From the NCBI RefSeq assembly GCF_002179635.1, contig NZ_NFOE01000013.1, forward strand, positions 1-64,000: a stretch of DNA of 64,000 bases. Reading direction: 5' to 3'. The DNA is from Campylobacter jejuni. GTDB taxonomy: Bacteria; Campylobacterota; Campylobacteria; Campylobacterales; Campylobacteraceae. The stretch's first letter is position 1. Each line of letters begins with the position of its first letter. Both the position numbers and the translations under genes were made by a program. The notes beneath the pieces were generated by a model that saw only the letters and a list, made by a program, of their open reading frames with translations, did no database searches and was not told where the DNA came from. Shown here in pieces: positions 52,654 through 61,894 of this stretch.

Positions 52654-53274
52654 ATGAAAATAAAAACTATAGTTTCAAGTTTAGTTTTAGCAAGTGCTTT
52701 ATTTGCTGCAAATTCTCACCATGCTCATCATGGAGTTTCTGGAAGTATTTCATCACAAATCATGATGAGTATGCATGAACCTATGATGAAAAATCCTTTA
52801 GTACAAAGCAATGACATAGAAAGAGATTTTTTAGCTAATATGATTCCACATCATCAAGGTGCTATTGATTCATCTAAACTTTTACTAGAACATACTAAAA
52901 GTGAAGAGATGAAAAAAATCGCTCAAAATATCATCAAAGCTCAAGAAAAGGAAATCCAAGAATTTCAAGAAATTCTAGATAAAAATCTTTATACAAAAAC
53001 TCAAATTGATGAAGAAACTTATAAAAAATTCGTTCAAGAAGAAAAAGAGTTAATGCAAAAAATGATGATTTTAATGAGTTCGGTTAAAGAAAGCAAGAAC
53101 ATCAATAAAGACTTTTTAGAAGCGATGATAGCACATCATCAAGGTGCAGTAGATGCTTCAAAACAAATTTTATTTTACTCTAAAGACAAAACTATCACTG
53201 ATATAGCGAAAAAAATCATCTTAGATCAAGAAAAAGAAATTCAAGAATTTACAAATTTGTTAAAGTATATGTAA
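52654..53274 (+). CDS. Secreted protein with two DUF305 repeats
   Basis: The 206-aa protein has a signal peptide (IKTIVSSLVLASALFA) followed by a His-rich linker (SHHAHHG) and two ferritin-like DUF305 units. Each contains the family motif: MIPHHQGAIDSSKLLLEHT near residue 68 and MIAHHQGAVDASKQILFY near 165. It should be a periplasmic helical protein; DUF305 proteins are often found with copper or other metal resistance genes, so metal binding through the HH pairs is plausible but unproven. No metal transport gene is adjacent. Confidence 0.85.
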   Translation: MKIKTIVSSLVLASALFAANSHHAHHGVSGSISSQIMMSMHEPMMKNPLVQSNDIERDFLANMIPHHQGAIDSSKLLLEHTKSEEMKKIAQNIIKAQEKEIQEFQEILDKNLYTKTQIDEETYKKFVQEEKELMQKMMILMSSVKESKNINKDFLEAMIAHHQGAVDASKQILFYSKDKTITDIAKKIILDQEKEIQEFTNLLKYM

Positions 53275-53278
53275 AAAT

Positions 53279-53303
53279 ATATCAAGGAAATATTCCTTGA
53301 TAT
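53279..53303. terminator. Hairpin between DUF305 and DUF262 genes
   Basis: ATATCAAGGAA (53279-53289) pairs with TTCCTTGATAT (53293-53303), an 11-bp stem with a 3-base loop between two convergent genes. It probably ends transcription from both sides. Confidence 0.65.
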
Positions 53304-53308
53304 GAGTG

Positions 53309-55285
53309 TTATTTGATGGTTTTTATAAAATTTAATTTATCGTTTATATTATTTATTAAACAATATTTATCTATTTCCCAATGATTTATTAAAAATTCAA
53401 TTAATTTATTTGTTCTTTCATTTATTTCTTCAATTCCCCATTCTTCTTTTTCATTTATTTCTTGCTCAGAATAAGAACCGTTTTTATAACCGATAAATTC
53501 TCCATCTTCTCCATTTTTTTTGATATAGAAATTTTTGTTATTTAATTTAGAATTTTTAGCTTTTGATAATGGAATTAAATTTCCTAAAGAATTAATTATA
53601 TATTTATAATCATCTGAATTAACTTGTTTTAGTTTATCTACCCAATAATCATCTGTAGGTGTTTGAGGTAAAATATGCTCAATACTATGATAATCTTTTT
53701 TTGAATTTATATATTCTTTCCAATTAATTTTAATTGTATTATTTTTACTTTTATGTTGAAGTGATAATTCATATTCAAATAAGAAATATGATAAACCAGT
53801 CCAACTATAATAACCATCTTTATTTTTAAATTTGTCTTTTAAATAAATATAAAATTGTTCAATATCAACATATGAAACAAGCCACCAATTAATTCCAGAA
53901 TATTCATCATTTTTTAAATCATATACTCCTATAATATCTTTAATAGAAATATTTGATTTATCATTGTGATAATATTGGTTTGCATAGTTATAAAAAGTAC
54001 TATCACCAGTATTTGATCGTCTTTTTGAAATTTCAAAAATTAAAAAAATAAATTTTTCTATCATTTTAAGTAAATCACAAATTTCATCATTATTAAAAGT
54101 ATTGTTTTTACTGAATACAGCCATTAAAAGTGGTGCAAAAGATCTATAACCTAGTCTATTTAATTTATCAAGTAATGTTTTTACTTCTTCGGTGTAATTA
54201 GATTGTTCAGGATTAAAAAGATAATACCAATGTTCAATACTTGTGCTAAGACTTAAAATGTAATCATTTATTTCTTTAATAGTTAAAGGATTATCTATAT
54301 TTTTTCCTAGTATCCTTTTACAAACAAATATTTCTTCTAATAACGATACAATATAATCATTTCCTTTTTCTCTACTGTATTTAAAATACATAATCCAGTG
54401 ATTTTTAAGAAAAACATCATCATTTAAAGGCTGTAATTTATTTTTTCCTAGGTATTCATATATTTTTTTCCAACATTCATTAATTTTTCTTCTTAAAGAA
54501 AATTTATCTTCATCTTCAAATTTTGTAGATAAATAAATTAGTCTATTTTTTAATAATTCTAAATTAGATAATTTTTTACCTCTATTGTTCATGGTTTCAA
54601 AAGCAATGAATACATCTAAATCATTAGATATTTCATATACATTAAATAAAAGCTGTTTAGTTATTTTTTTAAAGAGATTTTCTTTTTGTTTTAATGTAAA
54701 ATTATTGATTTTTTCTTTAAAAAATTTTTTTGCATTTTCTAGATTAGCTGTGTATAATGTTTCATTATTAGTATTTGATATGTTTTGATTTTCAAAAATT
54801 TTTGTTTTTAAAAATTCATAACTTGGATTATCTGCTGTATATCCAAAATAATATAAATATTCACCATTTTGATTTGATTTTGCAATATATTTTTTATATA
54901 AATCATTATATTCTTCATCAGTAAACCATAGAGTTTTATCTTTTGTTTGTTGTGTTTCTTTTATATTATTTAAAATTACTGAAATCAAAATAATGCTTGT
55001 TGTTATTCTTTGCTGTCCATCTACAACATAAAATACATTATCTGATTTATATGCTCCATAATCTATTTTCCAATATTCAATCTTTTCTTCCTTTTTTTCT
55101 TGTGTAACTTTTTCTAGTGTTAAAACTCCCATATAATGAGTTTTGTCATTTTCTAAATTTTCCAAGTCTTCCCAAAAATCTTTTAATTGATTATACTCCC
55201 AAGCGTAACCTCTTTGATAATCTGGTATTCTTAAATATTTTCCATCAAATATATTTTTTAGTGATTTTAATTCATTAGTAGCCAT
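53309..55285 (-). CDS. DUF262/DUF1524 protein (GmrSD-like, restriction-type)
   Basis: The 658-aa protein carries an N-terminal DUF262 ParB-like NTPase domain, with IPDYQRGYAWE near residue 18 and VVDGQQRITTSIIL near 87. A C-terminal DUF1524 HNH nuclease domain follows, with SIEHILPQTP near 537 and NSLGNLIPLSKAKNSKLNNK near 563-582. This layout is shared by GmrSD type IV restriction enzymes and BrxU, which cut modified phage DNA. Likely a single-gene defence protein; the modification it recognises is unknown. It follows an integrase fragment and tRNA-Val, and is AT-rich, indicating arrival on an integrative element. Confidence 0.85.
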   Translation of the reverse strand: MATNELKSLKNIFDGKYLRIPDYQRGYAWEYNQLKDFWEDLENLENDKTHYMGVLTLEKVTQEKKEEKIEYWKIDYGAYKSDNVFYVVDGQQRITTSIILISVILNNIKETQQTKDKTLWFTDEEYNDLYKKYIAKSNQNGEYLYYFGYTADNPSYEFLKTKIFENQNISNTNNETLYTANLENAKKFFKEKINNFTLKQKENLFKKITKQLLFNVYEISNDLDVFIAFETMNNRGKKLSNLELLKNRLIYLSTKFEDEDKFSLRRKINECWKKIYEYLGKNKLQPLNDDVFLKNHWIMYFKYSREKGNDYIVSLLEEIFVCKRILGKNIDNPLTIKEINDYILSLSTSIEHWYYLFNPEQSNYTEEVKTLLDKLNRLGYRSFAPLLMAVFSKNNTFNNDEICDLLKMIEKFIFLIFEISKRRSNTGDSTFYNYANQYYHNDKSNISIKDIIGVYDLKNDEYSGINWWLVSYVDIEQFYIYLKDKFKNKDGYYSWTGLSYFLFEYELSLQHKSKNNTIKINWKEYINSKKDYHSIEHILPQTPTDDYWVDKLKQVNSDDYKYIINSLGNLIPLSKAKNSKLNNKNFYIKKNGEDGEFIGYKNGSYSEQEINEKEEWGIEEINERTNKLIEFLINHWEIDKYCLINNINDKLNFIKTIK

Positions 55286-55439
55286 AATTATTCCTTAATA
55301 TAATTTTATGATTAATATTGTAAAAATTTACAATAAAATTGTGTTTTATATTACCTACAGCTTTTTTATATCGTTTATCACTAGGTTTTAAATTTCTAAT
55401 ATCTTTATCTTGTAAGCTTTGTTTTGCTATGTTTGCCAT
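55275..55439 (-). pseudogene. Integrase N-terminal remnant
   Basis: A 54-codon frame starts with ATG at 55439 after AAAGGAAAATA. Its first 30 residues (MANIAKQSLQDKDIRNLKPS, then DKRYKKAVGN) look like the start of tyrosine-type phage or island integrases with a DUF4102 arm-binding domain. The homology stops there; the rest is Asn/Ile-rich and runs 11 bases into the DUF262 gene. It lies 175 bases from the tRNA-Val 3' end in the orientation usual for an island integrase, so it is best read as the stub of a lost integrase. Confidence 0.55.
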
Positions 55440-55614
55440 TATTTTCCTTTAAAGAACCCTATTAGGTTTTAAGAACCCTAATAATGACCTTAATTAATTG
55501 AAAATAATTATAACACAAAAGAAATTAATTGAAATCAAAGATCATTTAGTTTGTTTATATATAGCATTTTGAAGGCATTTTTTGGAAATTAAAGAAATCG
55601 AAAGAAATAAAAAA

Positions 55615-55690
55615 TGGTGGCTCCGATTGGACTTGAACCAACGACCACCACCATGTCAAGGTGGTGCTCTACCAACTGAGCTACGGAACC
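55615..55690 (-). tRNA. tRNA-Val (GAC)
   Basis: On the minus strand a complete cloverleaf runs from GGTTCCG at 55690 to CGGAGCCACCA at 55615, with an encoded CCA. The anticodon loop CTTGACA gives GAC. The T-arm contains GGTTCAAGTCC. A -10 (TATAAT) lies just upstream. Its 3' end faces the integrase remnant, the usual arrangement of a tRNA attachment site. Confidence 0.95.
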
Positions 55691-55701
55691 AAAAAATGAA
55701 A

Positions 55702-55707
55702 ATTATA
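55702..55707 (-). promoter_or_regulatory. -10 box of tRNA-Val
   Basis: TATAAT on the minus strand, 11 bases before the tRNA 5' end. Confidence 0.6.
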
Positions 55708-55735
55708 TAAAAATATTTTTACATTGTGCTTAAAA

Positions 55736-56926
55736 TCACTTTTTAACTTTTTTCATATCATTTAGCCATAAGTCTAGCTGTGCTTCAAAACCTATACCTT
55801 TACTATGATAAAATTTCAAATCTTTTTCTAGGTATCTTTGCTTAACCCATCCTCCAAAATCGTGTGGATAAAGGTAGTTTTTTCTTTGTGGGTTGTTATT
55901 ATCAAGATAAGGAAGTATTTTTAATGCGGGGTTGTTTTGCACATAATTTAGCGCTTCATTTATAGCAAGATAGCTTGAGTTTGACTTAGGCGAACTTGCT
56001 AAAAATACCACACATTGAGCTAAGATGATTCTAGCTTCAGGATAGCCTATGTTTTTTACTGCTATGAGTGTGCTTGTGGCTAGATTAAGTGCTTGTGGGT
56101 TTGCATTTGAGATATCTTCGCTTGCAAATATCACTAATCTTCTAGCGATGAAATCCGCACTTTCGCCCCCATCAATCAACCTTGCAAGATAATATAAACT
56201 CGCATCTACATCACTTCCTCTTAAGCTTTTTATCATAGAACTAGCTAGTCTATAGTGTGTATCTTTACTTGAAGTACCATCGCTTAAAACATTTGCTCTT
56301 AATTTTTTCAAAGTTTCAAGCGTGATATGAGTGCTATCTAAAGCCAAAGCAAACTCGCATAAATTTAAAAAGCTTCTTGCATCATTTGCACTAGAAGTGA
56401 TTAAAAAGTCTTTGGCATCATCATCGATTTTACATTGGAGTTTTTCTTGCACTTTTGTGGCAAGTTTTTCTAAGTCTTTATATTCTAAACCTTTAAATTC
56501 AAAAAGCATACTTCTGCTTCTTATGCCTGAAGTTAAAGTAAAATAAGGGTTTTCAGTGCTTGCACCTATGAAAAGGCATTTTTGATTTTCCAAAGGGATT
56601 AAAAGCATTTCTTGCTGGGTTTTTGAAAGCCTATGTACCTCATCGATAAATATCAAAGGTTTATATAAAGAATTTTCATATTTAGCTAGTATTTTTCTAA
56701 GCTCTTCAAGTTTAAAATTCCCTCCATCAAACTCATAAAAGTCTAGTTTATACTCATACGCTATAGCCCTTGCAAAAGAGGTTTTTCCACAACCTGCTGG
56801 GCCAAAAAATACACTATGAGGGAGTTTTGAAACTTGTATGAATTTTTTAAAAATTTCTATTAAATTTTCTTGTCCTAAAACCTCATCTAAAGTTTTAGGA
56901 CGAAAAGTTAAACTTAAATTTGTCAT
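55736..56926 (-). CDS. rarA: Replication-associated recombination ATPase RarA (MgsA)
   Basis: The 396-aa AAA+ clamp-loader-like protein acts at stalled forks. It begins SLTFRPKTLDEVLGQENLIE. Walker A is FFGPAGCGKTSFARAIAYE near residue 40, Walker B is PLIFIDEVHRLSKTQQEML near 94, and GIRSRSMLFEF near 133 is sensor 1/arginine finger territory. The C-terminal tetramerisation region includes SLRGSDVDASLYYLARLIDGG near 230. It overlaps the upstream DUF945-like gene by 4 bases. Confidence 0.94.
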   Translation of the reverse strand: MTNLSLTFRPKTLDEVLGQENLIEIFKKFIQVSKLPHSVFFGPAGCGKTSFARAIAYEYKLDFYEFDGGNFKLEELRKILAKYENSLYKPLIFIDEVHRLSKTQQEMLLIPLENQKCLFIGASTENPYFTLTSGIRSRSMLFEFKGLEYKDLEKLATKVQEKLQCKIDDDAKDFLITSSANDARSFLNLCEFALALDSTHITLETLKKLRANVLSDGTSSKDTHYRLASSMIKSLRGSDVDASLYYLARLIDGGESADFIARRLVIFASEDISNANPQALNLATSTLIAVKNIGYPEARIILAQCVVFLASSPKSNSSYLAINEALNYVQNNPALKILPYLDNNNPQRKNYLYPHDFGGWVKQRYLEKDLKFYHSKGIGFEAQLDLWLNDMKKVKK

Positions 56927-58098
56927 TGTGGATTTATGGTAAGTCTTTCACCATTAATGATAGTTGTAACATCACTTTTATTAGAATCATCATAGATAAA
57001 ATCAAGCACATAAGAGCCATTATTATCTACAAAATAAGTATCAAAATTTGCAAAATCAGGCCAAATTTGACTAGGAAGAATTTCAGTGTTTGCATGCAAT
57101 TGTGATTTTATATTATTTTCAGTGAAAATAGTTTGTCCATTTGCGTCAAATTTTTTACCTTCTTTTTCAAAGCTTAGATTATTTAAGATGATTTGAGGGT
57201 TTGCTTTTAAAAACTGACTTGCTAAAAGCATCATAGAAAAAATATCAGTGTTTGAGTTTTGCACTAAACTATCATAAGCTTTTTTAGAAAGATTATTAAA
57301 ATTCATATCTAAATTAATGTTATTTAACATAAAGTTTTCATTTGCAAGGTTAAATTTAGCTAAATCTAGTTTTAAAACACTATCATAATCATTTTGAGCA
57401 TTTTGAGCTGTTTTTGCAAAAATTTTTAATTTATCAAAGTCAAAAGCAATAGAACTTATAAAATTAACACTATCAATGCTTATATTTTGCTCACTATTTC
57501 TGCTAGGACTAAAGATATCATTAAAACTTAATTTTTGTATAGGAAATTCAGAAATTTTGATATTTTTTGCTTCTAATTTTTCTTCATGAGATAGTTGTTC
57601 TAATAAAATATAACCTAGATTAAGCTCCATATTTTTTACAAATTCTTCAGAACCTGTAATCTTAAAAGATGTATTATTTAAAACTAAATTTGTATCATTG
57701 CGCGTAAAATTAATATCATTTATTTTTGCATTGATGTTAATGTCTCCACCTTTTGCGCTAACTAAGATTTTAAAGATTTCTTCATTTGGGAAAATACCTT
57801 TTAAGTCTTCATTTTCATTTAAAATAGAAACGATAGCATTATTACTTGTAAAAAAATTATTAGAAAAATCCACATTCACTTTAAAACTATAAGGTAAGTC
57901 ATTCAGTGTAGCTATAAAACTTCCTTTGGAATTTAAAAGTCCTTTGGTATAGTTAGCATCTTCAACACTATAATATACTGTATCTTGACTCATTTGAGCA
58001 AATATTTTTCCATTGATAGAGTTAATGTAAGAAGCTGAGGCAAAAAACCCTATAACTAATAAAACAACTACTACAACCCCTGCGATGATTTTTTTCAT
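56923..58098 (-). CDS. DUF945-like (YdgA-type) membrane-anchored protein
   Basis: The 391-aa protein has one N-terminal membrane helix (KKIIAGVVVVVLLVIGFFAS) and a long periplasmic part of repeating beta strands with many Asn residues, in the manner of DUF945/YdgA or AsmA-like proteins. No catalytic motif is visible. Function is unknown. It is co-directional with rarA and overlaps it by 4 bases, though no functional link is evident. It is divergent from glmM. Confidence 0.7.
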   Translation of the reverse strand: MKKIIAGVVVVVLLVIGFFASASYINSINGKIFAQMSQDTVYYSVEDANYTKGLLNSKGSFIATLNDLPYSFKVNVDFSNNFFTSNNAIVSILNENEDLKGIFPNEEIFKILVSAKGGDININAKINDINFTRNDTNLVLNNTSFKITGSEEFVKNMELNLGYILLEQLSHEEKLEAKNIKISEFPIQKLSFNDIFSPSRNSEQNISIDSVNFISSIAFDFDKLKIFAKTAQNAQNDYDSVLKLDLAKFNLANENFMLNNINLDMNFNNLSKKAYDSLVQNSNTDIFSMMLLASQFLKANPQIILNNLSFEKEGKKFDANGQTIFTENNIKSQLHANTEILPSQIWPDFANFDTYFVDNNGSYVLDFIYDDSNKSDVTTIINGERLTINPQ

Positions 58099-58195
58099 TC
58101 ATTTTCCTTAAGTGAAATTTTAGAAATTATATATTTTTATTACTAACTAATGCTTATAAAATTCTCACATTTATACATTACTTAACTTTTTTTCT

Positions 58196-58201
58196 TATAA
58201 T
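58196..58201 (+). promoter_or_regulatory. -10 box of glmM-lspA-hemJ
   Basis: TATAAT lies 28 bases before the glmM ATG and AAAGG is at the expected ribosome-site distance. Confidence 0.6.
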
Positions 58202-58229
58202 TGCACTATTTAAAATCAAAGGTAAAAAA

Positions 58230-59567
58230 ATGAAACTTTTTGGAACAGATGGAGTACGTGGTAAAGCAGGGGAGTTTTTGGATTCATTTTTAGCCATGCG
58301 TTTGGCTATGGCTGCTGGAATTTATTTTAAAGACAAAGCTCTTACAAACAATATCTTAGTAGGAAAAGATACAAGAAGAAGCGGTTATATGATAGAAAAT
58401 GCTATCGTTTCAGGGCTTACTTCTATAGGTTATAATGTTATAGAAATAGGTCCTATGCCAACACCTGCTATTGCGTTTTTAACTGAAGATATGCGTTGTG
58501 ATGCAGGGATTATGATATCAGCTTCGCATAATCCTTACTATGATAATGGTATTAAATTTTTTGATGCCCATGGAAATAAACTTGATGAGCAAGCAGAAGC
58601 AAAAATAGAAGAAATTTATTTTAACGATAAACTCATAGAAGAAGCAAGAACAACAAAATCACAAATTGGTCAGGCAAAAAGAATTGATGATGTGATAGGA
58701 AGATATATTGTTTCTATAAAAAATTCTTTTCCTAAAGAGCTGACTTTAAAGTCTTTACGCGTTGTGTTAGATGTGGCTCATGGAGCTTCTTATAAGGTAG
58801 CACCTACAGTTTTTAAAGAACTAGGTGCAGATGTGATTGTGATCAATGATAAGCCAAATGGTTTAAATATCAATGAAAATTGCGGGGCTTTACATCCTTT
58901 AAATTTAGCTTTAGAAGTAAAGAAATTTAGAGCAGATGTGGGTTTTGCTTTTGATGGGGATGCGGATCGTTTGGTTGTTGTGGATGAAAAAGGTGAAGTA
59001 GCTCATGGAGATAGTCTTTTGGGTGTTTTAGCTTTATTTTTGAAAAAACAAGGCAAGTTAAAATCAAGTGTAGTTAGCACTATAATGAGTAATGGTGCTT
59101 TAAAAGAGTTTTTAACTAAACATAAAATCACACATGAAACTTGCAATGTAGGCGATAAATATGTACTTGAAAAACTCAAAGAATGCGGTGGAAATTTTGG
59201 CGGGGAGCAGAGTGGGCATATTATTTTTAGTGATTATGCAAAAACTGGAGATGGTTTGGTAGCTGCTTTACAATTTAGTGCTTTAATGCTAAGTGAAGCA
59301 AAAAGCGCAAGTGAAATTTTAAATCAAGTTAAACCTTACCCACAGCTTTTGCATAATCTTAAAATTTCAGAAAAAAAAGACCTAAGCAAGCTTGCAGGCT
59401 TAGAAGAATTGAAAAAAGATTTAGAAAAAAAAGGAATTGCTAGTTTGTTTAGGTATTCAGGTACAGAAAATTTAATACGCTTATTACTTGAAGCAAAAGA
59501 CATTAAGCTTTTAGAAAAAGAAATGAAAGCTGTTGAAAGCTTTTTTATGAAAGCATTGAATGCTTAA
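58230..59567 (+). CDS. glmM: Phosphoglucosamine mutase
   Basis: The 445-aa enzyme converts glucosamine-6-phosphate to glucosamine-1-phosphate for peptidoglycan and [15 protein letters not shown] opens the protein, the phosphoserine is in [19 protein letters not shown] near residue 97, the Mg2+ loop is [11 protein letters not shown] near 240, GGEQSGHI near 325 binds sugar, and [12 protein letters not shown] near 410 holds the phosphate. First gene of an operon with lspA (8-base overlap) and hemJ, equal to Cj0360-Cj0362. Confidence 0.96.
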   Translation: MKLFGTDGVRGKAGEFLDSFLAMRLAMAAGIYFKDKALTNNILVGKDTRRSGYMIENAIVSGLTSIGYNVIEIGPMPTPAIAFLTEDMRCDAGIMISASHNPYYDNGIKFFDAHGNKLDEQAEAKIEEIYFNDKLIEEARTTKSQIGQAKRIDDVIGRYIVSIKNSFPKELTLKSLRVVLDVAHGASYKVAPTVFKELGADVIVINDKPNGLNINENCGALHPLNLALEVKKFRADVGFAFDGDADRLVVVDEKGEVAHGDSLLGVLALFLKKQGKLKSSVVSTIMSNGALKEFLTKHKITHETCNVGDKYVLEKLKECGGNFGGEQSGHIIFSDYAKTGDGLVAALQFSALMLSEAKSASEILNQVKPYPQLLHNLKISEKKDLSKLAGLEELKKDLEKKGIASLFRYSGTENLIRLLLEAKDIKLLEKEMKAVESFFMKALNA

Positions 59568-60015
59568 AATTTTATCTTTAAAATTTTGGCTTGTTTTTGC
59601 TTTAGTTTTTATACTAGATCAAGTAAGTAAGTATTTGTTTTTGCAAGGGCTTGAGTATAAGGGTGAATTTTTTGATTTAGTTTTAACCTATAATACCGGT
59701 GTAGCCTTTTCAATGTTTGCATTTTTAGGAGAGTATTTAAAATACATACAACTTGTTTTTATTTCGGCTTTGTTTGTGTATTTGTTTTATCAAAAAGAAT
59801 TTTTTAGAACACATTTGATCGCTTTTGCTATTATGCTATCTGCTGGGTGTTCAAATTTACTTGATCGATTTGTGCATATAGGTGTGGTGGATTTTGTATT
59901 TTGGCATAAGTGGTTTGAATTTGCTGTGTTTAATTTAGCTGATGTGATGATAAACATTAGCGTAGCTTTGATTTTAATAAAAGAAATTTTTAATAAAAAA
60001 GGAGAAAAATGTTAG
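59560..60015 (+). CDS. lspA: Lipoprotein signal peptidase
   Basis: The 151-aa aspartic protease cleaves signal peptides of prolipoproteins. Four membrane helices are visible. Conserved blocks are [10 protein letters not shown] near residue 18, [13 protein letters not shown] near 44, [17 protein letters not shown] near 97 with the first catalytic Asp, and FNLADVMI near 125 with the second. It overlaps glmM and hemJ by 8 and 7 bases. Confidence 0.95.
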   Translation: MLKILSLKFWLVFALVFILDQVSKYLFLQGLEYKGEFFDLVLTYNTGVAFSMFAFLGEYLKYIQLVFISALFVYLFYQKEFFRTHLIAFAIMLSAGCSNLLDRFVHIGVVDFVFWHKWFEFAVFNLADVMINISVALILIKEIFNKKGEKC

Positions 60016-60458
60016 ATTTTTTAACTGACTGGTATTTATGGATTAAAATGGTGCATTATTTAGCTTTTGTTTCTTGGATGGCTGGATTGTTTTATTTACC
60101 AAGACTTTTTGTATATCATACAGAACATAAAGACAATAAAGGCTTTGTGGAAGTGGTAAAAATTCAAGAAAGAAAATTGTATTTTTATATCCAAACACCT
60201 GCTATGATTGTAACTTTAATAAGTGGTAGTTTAATGCTTCATGCTAATAAAGCTTTAATGGTTGGATCAGGATTTATGCATGCTAAATTAACCTGTGCTT
60301 TGCTTTTAATTATTTATCATTTGCAAAATTATTATTATTTAAAACAACTTCAAAATGATACTTGCAAAAAAAGTGGGAAATTCTTTAGAGCTTATAATGA
60401 AATTCCAACGATATTATTTATAATCATCGCTATTATGATGGTGGTAAGACCATTTTAG
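60009..60458 (+). CDS. hemJ: Protoporphyrinogen IX oxidase HemJ
   Basis: The 149-aa membrane protein belongs to the UPF0093/HemJ family, which oxidises protoporphyrinogen IX in heme synthesis. Four hydrophobic segments are present. KMVHYLAFVSWMAGLFYLPRLFVYH near residues 13-37 carries the conserved heme-ligand His, HAKLTCALLLIIYH lies in the centre, and RAYNEIPTILFIIIAIMMVV near 127 is the family C-terminal signature. Last gene of the glmM operon; a bidirectional terminator follows. Confidence 0.9.
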   Translation: MLDFLTDWYLWIKMVHYLAFVSWMAGLFYLPRLFVYHTEHKDNKGFVEVVKIQERKLYFYIQTPAMIVTLISGSLMLHANKALMVGSGFMHAKLTCALLLIIYHLQNYYYLKQLQNDTCKKSGKFFRAYNEIPTILFIIIAIMMVVRPF

Positions 60459-60460
60459 TA

Positions 60461-60484
60461 AAAAGCCTTAAAAAAAGGCTTTTT
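60461..60484. terminator. Bidirectional terminator between hemJ and HemN-like gene
   Basis: AAAAGCCTT (60461-60469) pairs with AAGGCTTTT (60476-60484), a 9-bp stem flanked by A on one side and T on the other, between convergent genes. Confidence 0.85.
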
Positions 60485-61820
60485 ATCCTTTAAACTCCAT
60501 GCTTTTAAAATCAAGTGGATCAACATTTTCTTGCATGATATTTATGCGTTCTTTATCTTGTAAGCGTTTATCATCTCTAAATACAGCACGCACTAAATCC
60601 ATACCTGTGTAAAAATCTTTCATTAATACCATAAACAAATAACGTCCAAATTCACTTGTATATAAAGTATTGTTTTCTTTTTTTATAGCCTTGCTTAATT
60701 TAAGACCTAAAAGTTCTATAAAAAGATCTTTTTCTAAATTACATTCTAAAGTTTTATTAAATTTATCAATTTCGATTTTACCAGTAAACATTTCGGTTAA
60801 AAAGACATATTTGATGATTTCTTTTTTACTAAAATTAGCTTTAGCAATATTTGCATTTTGTTTTTCCTTGATGAGCTTAGAATAATCATTTAAATTAAAA
60901 GCATTGATTAAAAGCTCTCCATCTAAAAAGCTAAAAGCCCCACTTCCTACACCCAAATACTCATGATGGCTACTTACATACTCATCATTAAAGCTACTTT
61001 TTTCTAAAGAAAATGACCACGCATTATTTCTTTCATAATCTTTGAAAAAATCTACAATGATTTTATAAAATTCAAATTCATTATCTTTAAAACTTACTCC
61101 TAGAGTTTTTGCGATATTATCTTTTGTGAGGTTTGATTTCATCAAAGGATAAGTTGTGATTTGTTGAGGTTTTAAGTTTTTGGCTATTTCTAAGTCATTG
61201 AGTAATTGTTCTTTGGTTTGAGAAGGAAAATTAAAAATCAAATCAATACTCATGATAGGAAGCACACCTATGGCTTTAGAAAGCTTTTCTTGAAGTTCTT
61301 TGCTAGAGCCAAATTTATGATACCTTGCTACTTTTTTTAAAGTATCATCATCAAAGCTTTGTATACCACAACTTAAACGATCTATAAGTCCTTTAAACAT
61401 TTCTAACTTTTTAGGTTCGATATGATTAGGGTCAGTTTCGCAAGAAATTTCTTTGATGTTAAATAATTTTTTGCAAAGTTCTAAAGTTTTAGCAAGCTCT
61501 TCTTCATTGATTAAAGTAGTGCCGCCACCCACATACATAGAAGTAAAATCAAATCCTTTGTCTTTGATTTGTTTGATTTCTTCTCTTAAACTTTCAAAAT
61601 ATCTTTTTGCTAAATCTTCATTGTAATAATACTTATGAAAACTACAATATGGGCAAAAAGTGTGACAAAATGGTATGTGAGCATAAAGCATATAAGATTT
61701 TTTTGGATTAACTTTTTTTTCTTGTCCTTCTTTTAAAAGTTTCACATCAAAACCATTCTCTAAAGATTTTTGCATAGCCTTGTGTGAGTAAGAAAGAGCT
61801 AAGTTTTGTAAAAAATTCAT
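60483..61820 (-). CDS. HemN/HemW-like radical SAM protein (Cj0363c-like)
   Basis: The 445-aa protein belongs to the oxygen-independent coproporphyrinogen oxidase superfamily. The radical SAM cluster motif is HIPFCHTFCPYCSFHKYYY near residue 49, SMYVGGGTTLINEEEL near 95 is the GGGTP-like SAM loop, and SCGIQSFDDDTLKKVARYHK near 151 is family typical. It may be a true HemN, a heme chaperone HemW or a heme-degrading relative; C. jejuni has several such paralogues. It is convergent with hemJ, so heme metabolism is a plausible theme. Confidence 0.85.
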   Translation of the reverse strand: MNFLQNLALSYSHKAMQKSLENGFDVKLLKEGQEKKVNPKKSYMLYAHIPFCHTFCPYCSFHKYYYNEDLAKRYFESLREEIKQIKDKGFDFTSMYVGGGTTLINEEELAKTLELCKKLFNIKEISCETDPNHIEPKKLEMFKGLIDRLSCGIQSFDDDTLKKVARYHKFGSSKELQEKLSKAIGVLPIMSIDLIFNFPSQTKEQLLNDLEIAKNLKPQQITTYPLMKSNLTKDNIAKTLGVSFKDNEFEFYKIIVDFFKDYERNNAWSFSLEKSSFNDEYVSSHHEYLGVGSGAFSFLDGELLINAFNLNDYSKLIKEKQNANIAKANFSKKEIIKYVFLTEMFTGKIEIDKFNKTLECNLEKDLFIELLGLKLSKAIKKENNTLYTSEFGRYLFMVLMKDFYTGMDLVRAVFRDDKRLQDKERINIMQENVDPLDFKSMEFKG

Positions 61821-61860
61821 ATTTTTCCTAAAATTTCATTTTGTAGTTATTTAAAAAGAC

Positions 61861-61866
61861 TATAAT
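61861..61866 (+). promoter_or_regulatory. -10 box before the porin remnant
   Basis: TATAAT lies 29 bases before the ATG at 61895, and AAAGG is near the start codon. The stub thus keeps an apparently intact promoter and ribosome site. Confidence 0.5.
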
Positions 61867-61894
61867 TGTATCATATTTTTACAAAGGCTTTATA

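Noticed and set aside
55455-55485. Repeated AAGAACCCTA elements upstream of the integrase remnant as a CRISPR-like or attachment repeat
   Set aside because: There are only two copies and they form an imperfect local palindrome; at most a regulatory site of the lost integrase.
53275-55690. Second attachment site for the integrase remnant
   Set aside because: No copy of the tRNA-Val 3' end (TGGCTCCGATTGG on the plus strand) is visible elsewhere in the accessory stretch, so element ends cannot be drawn.
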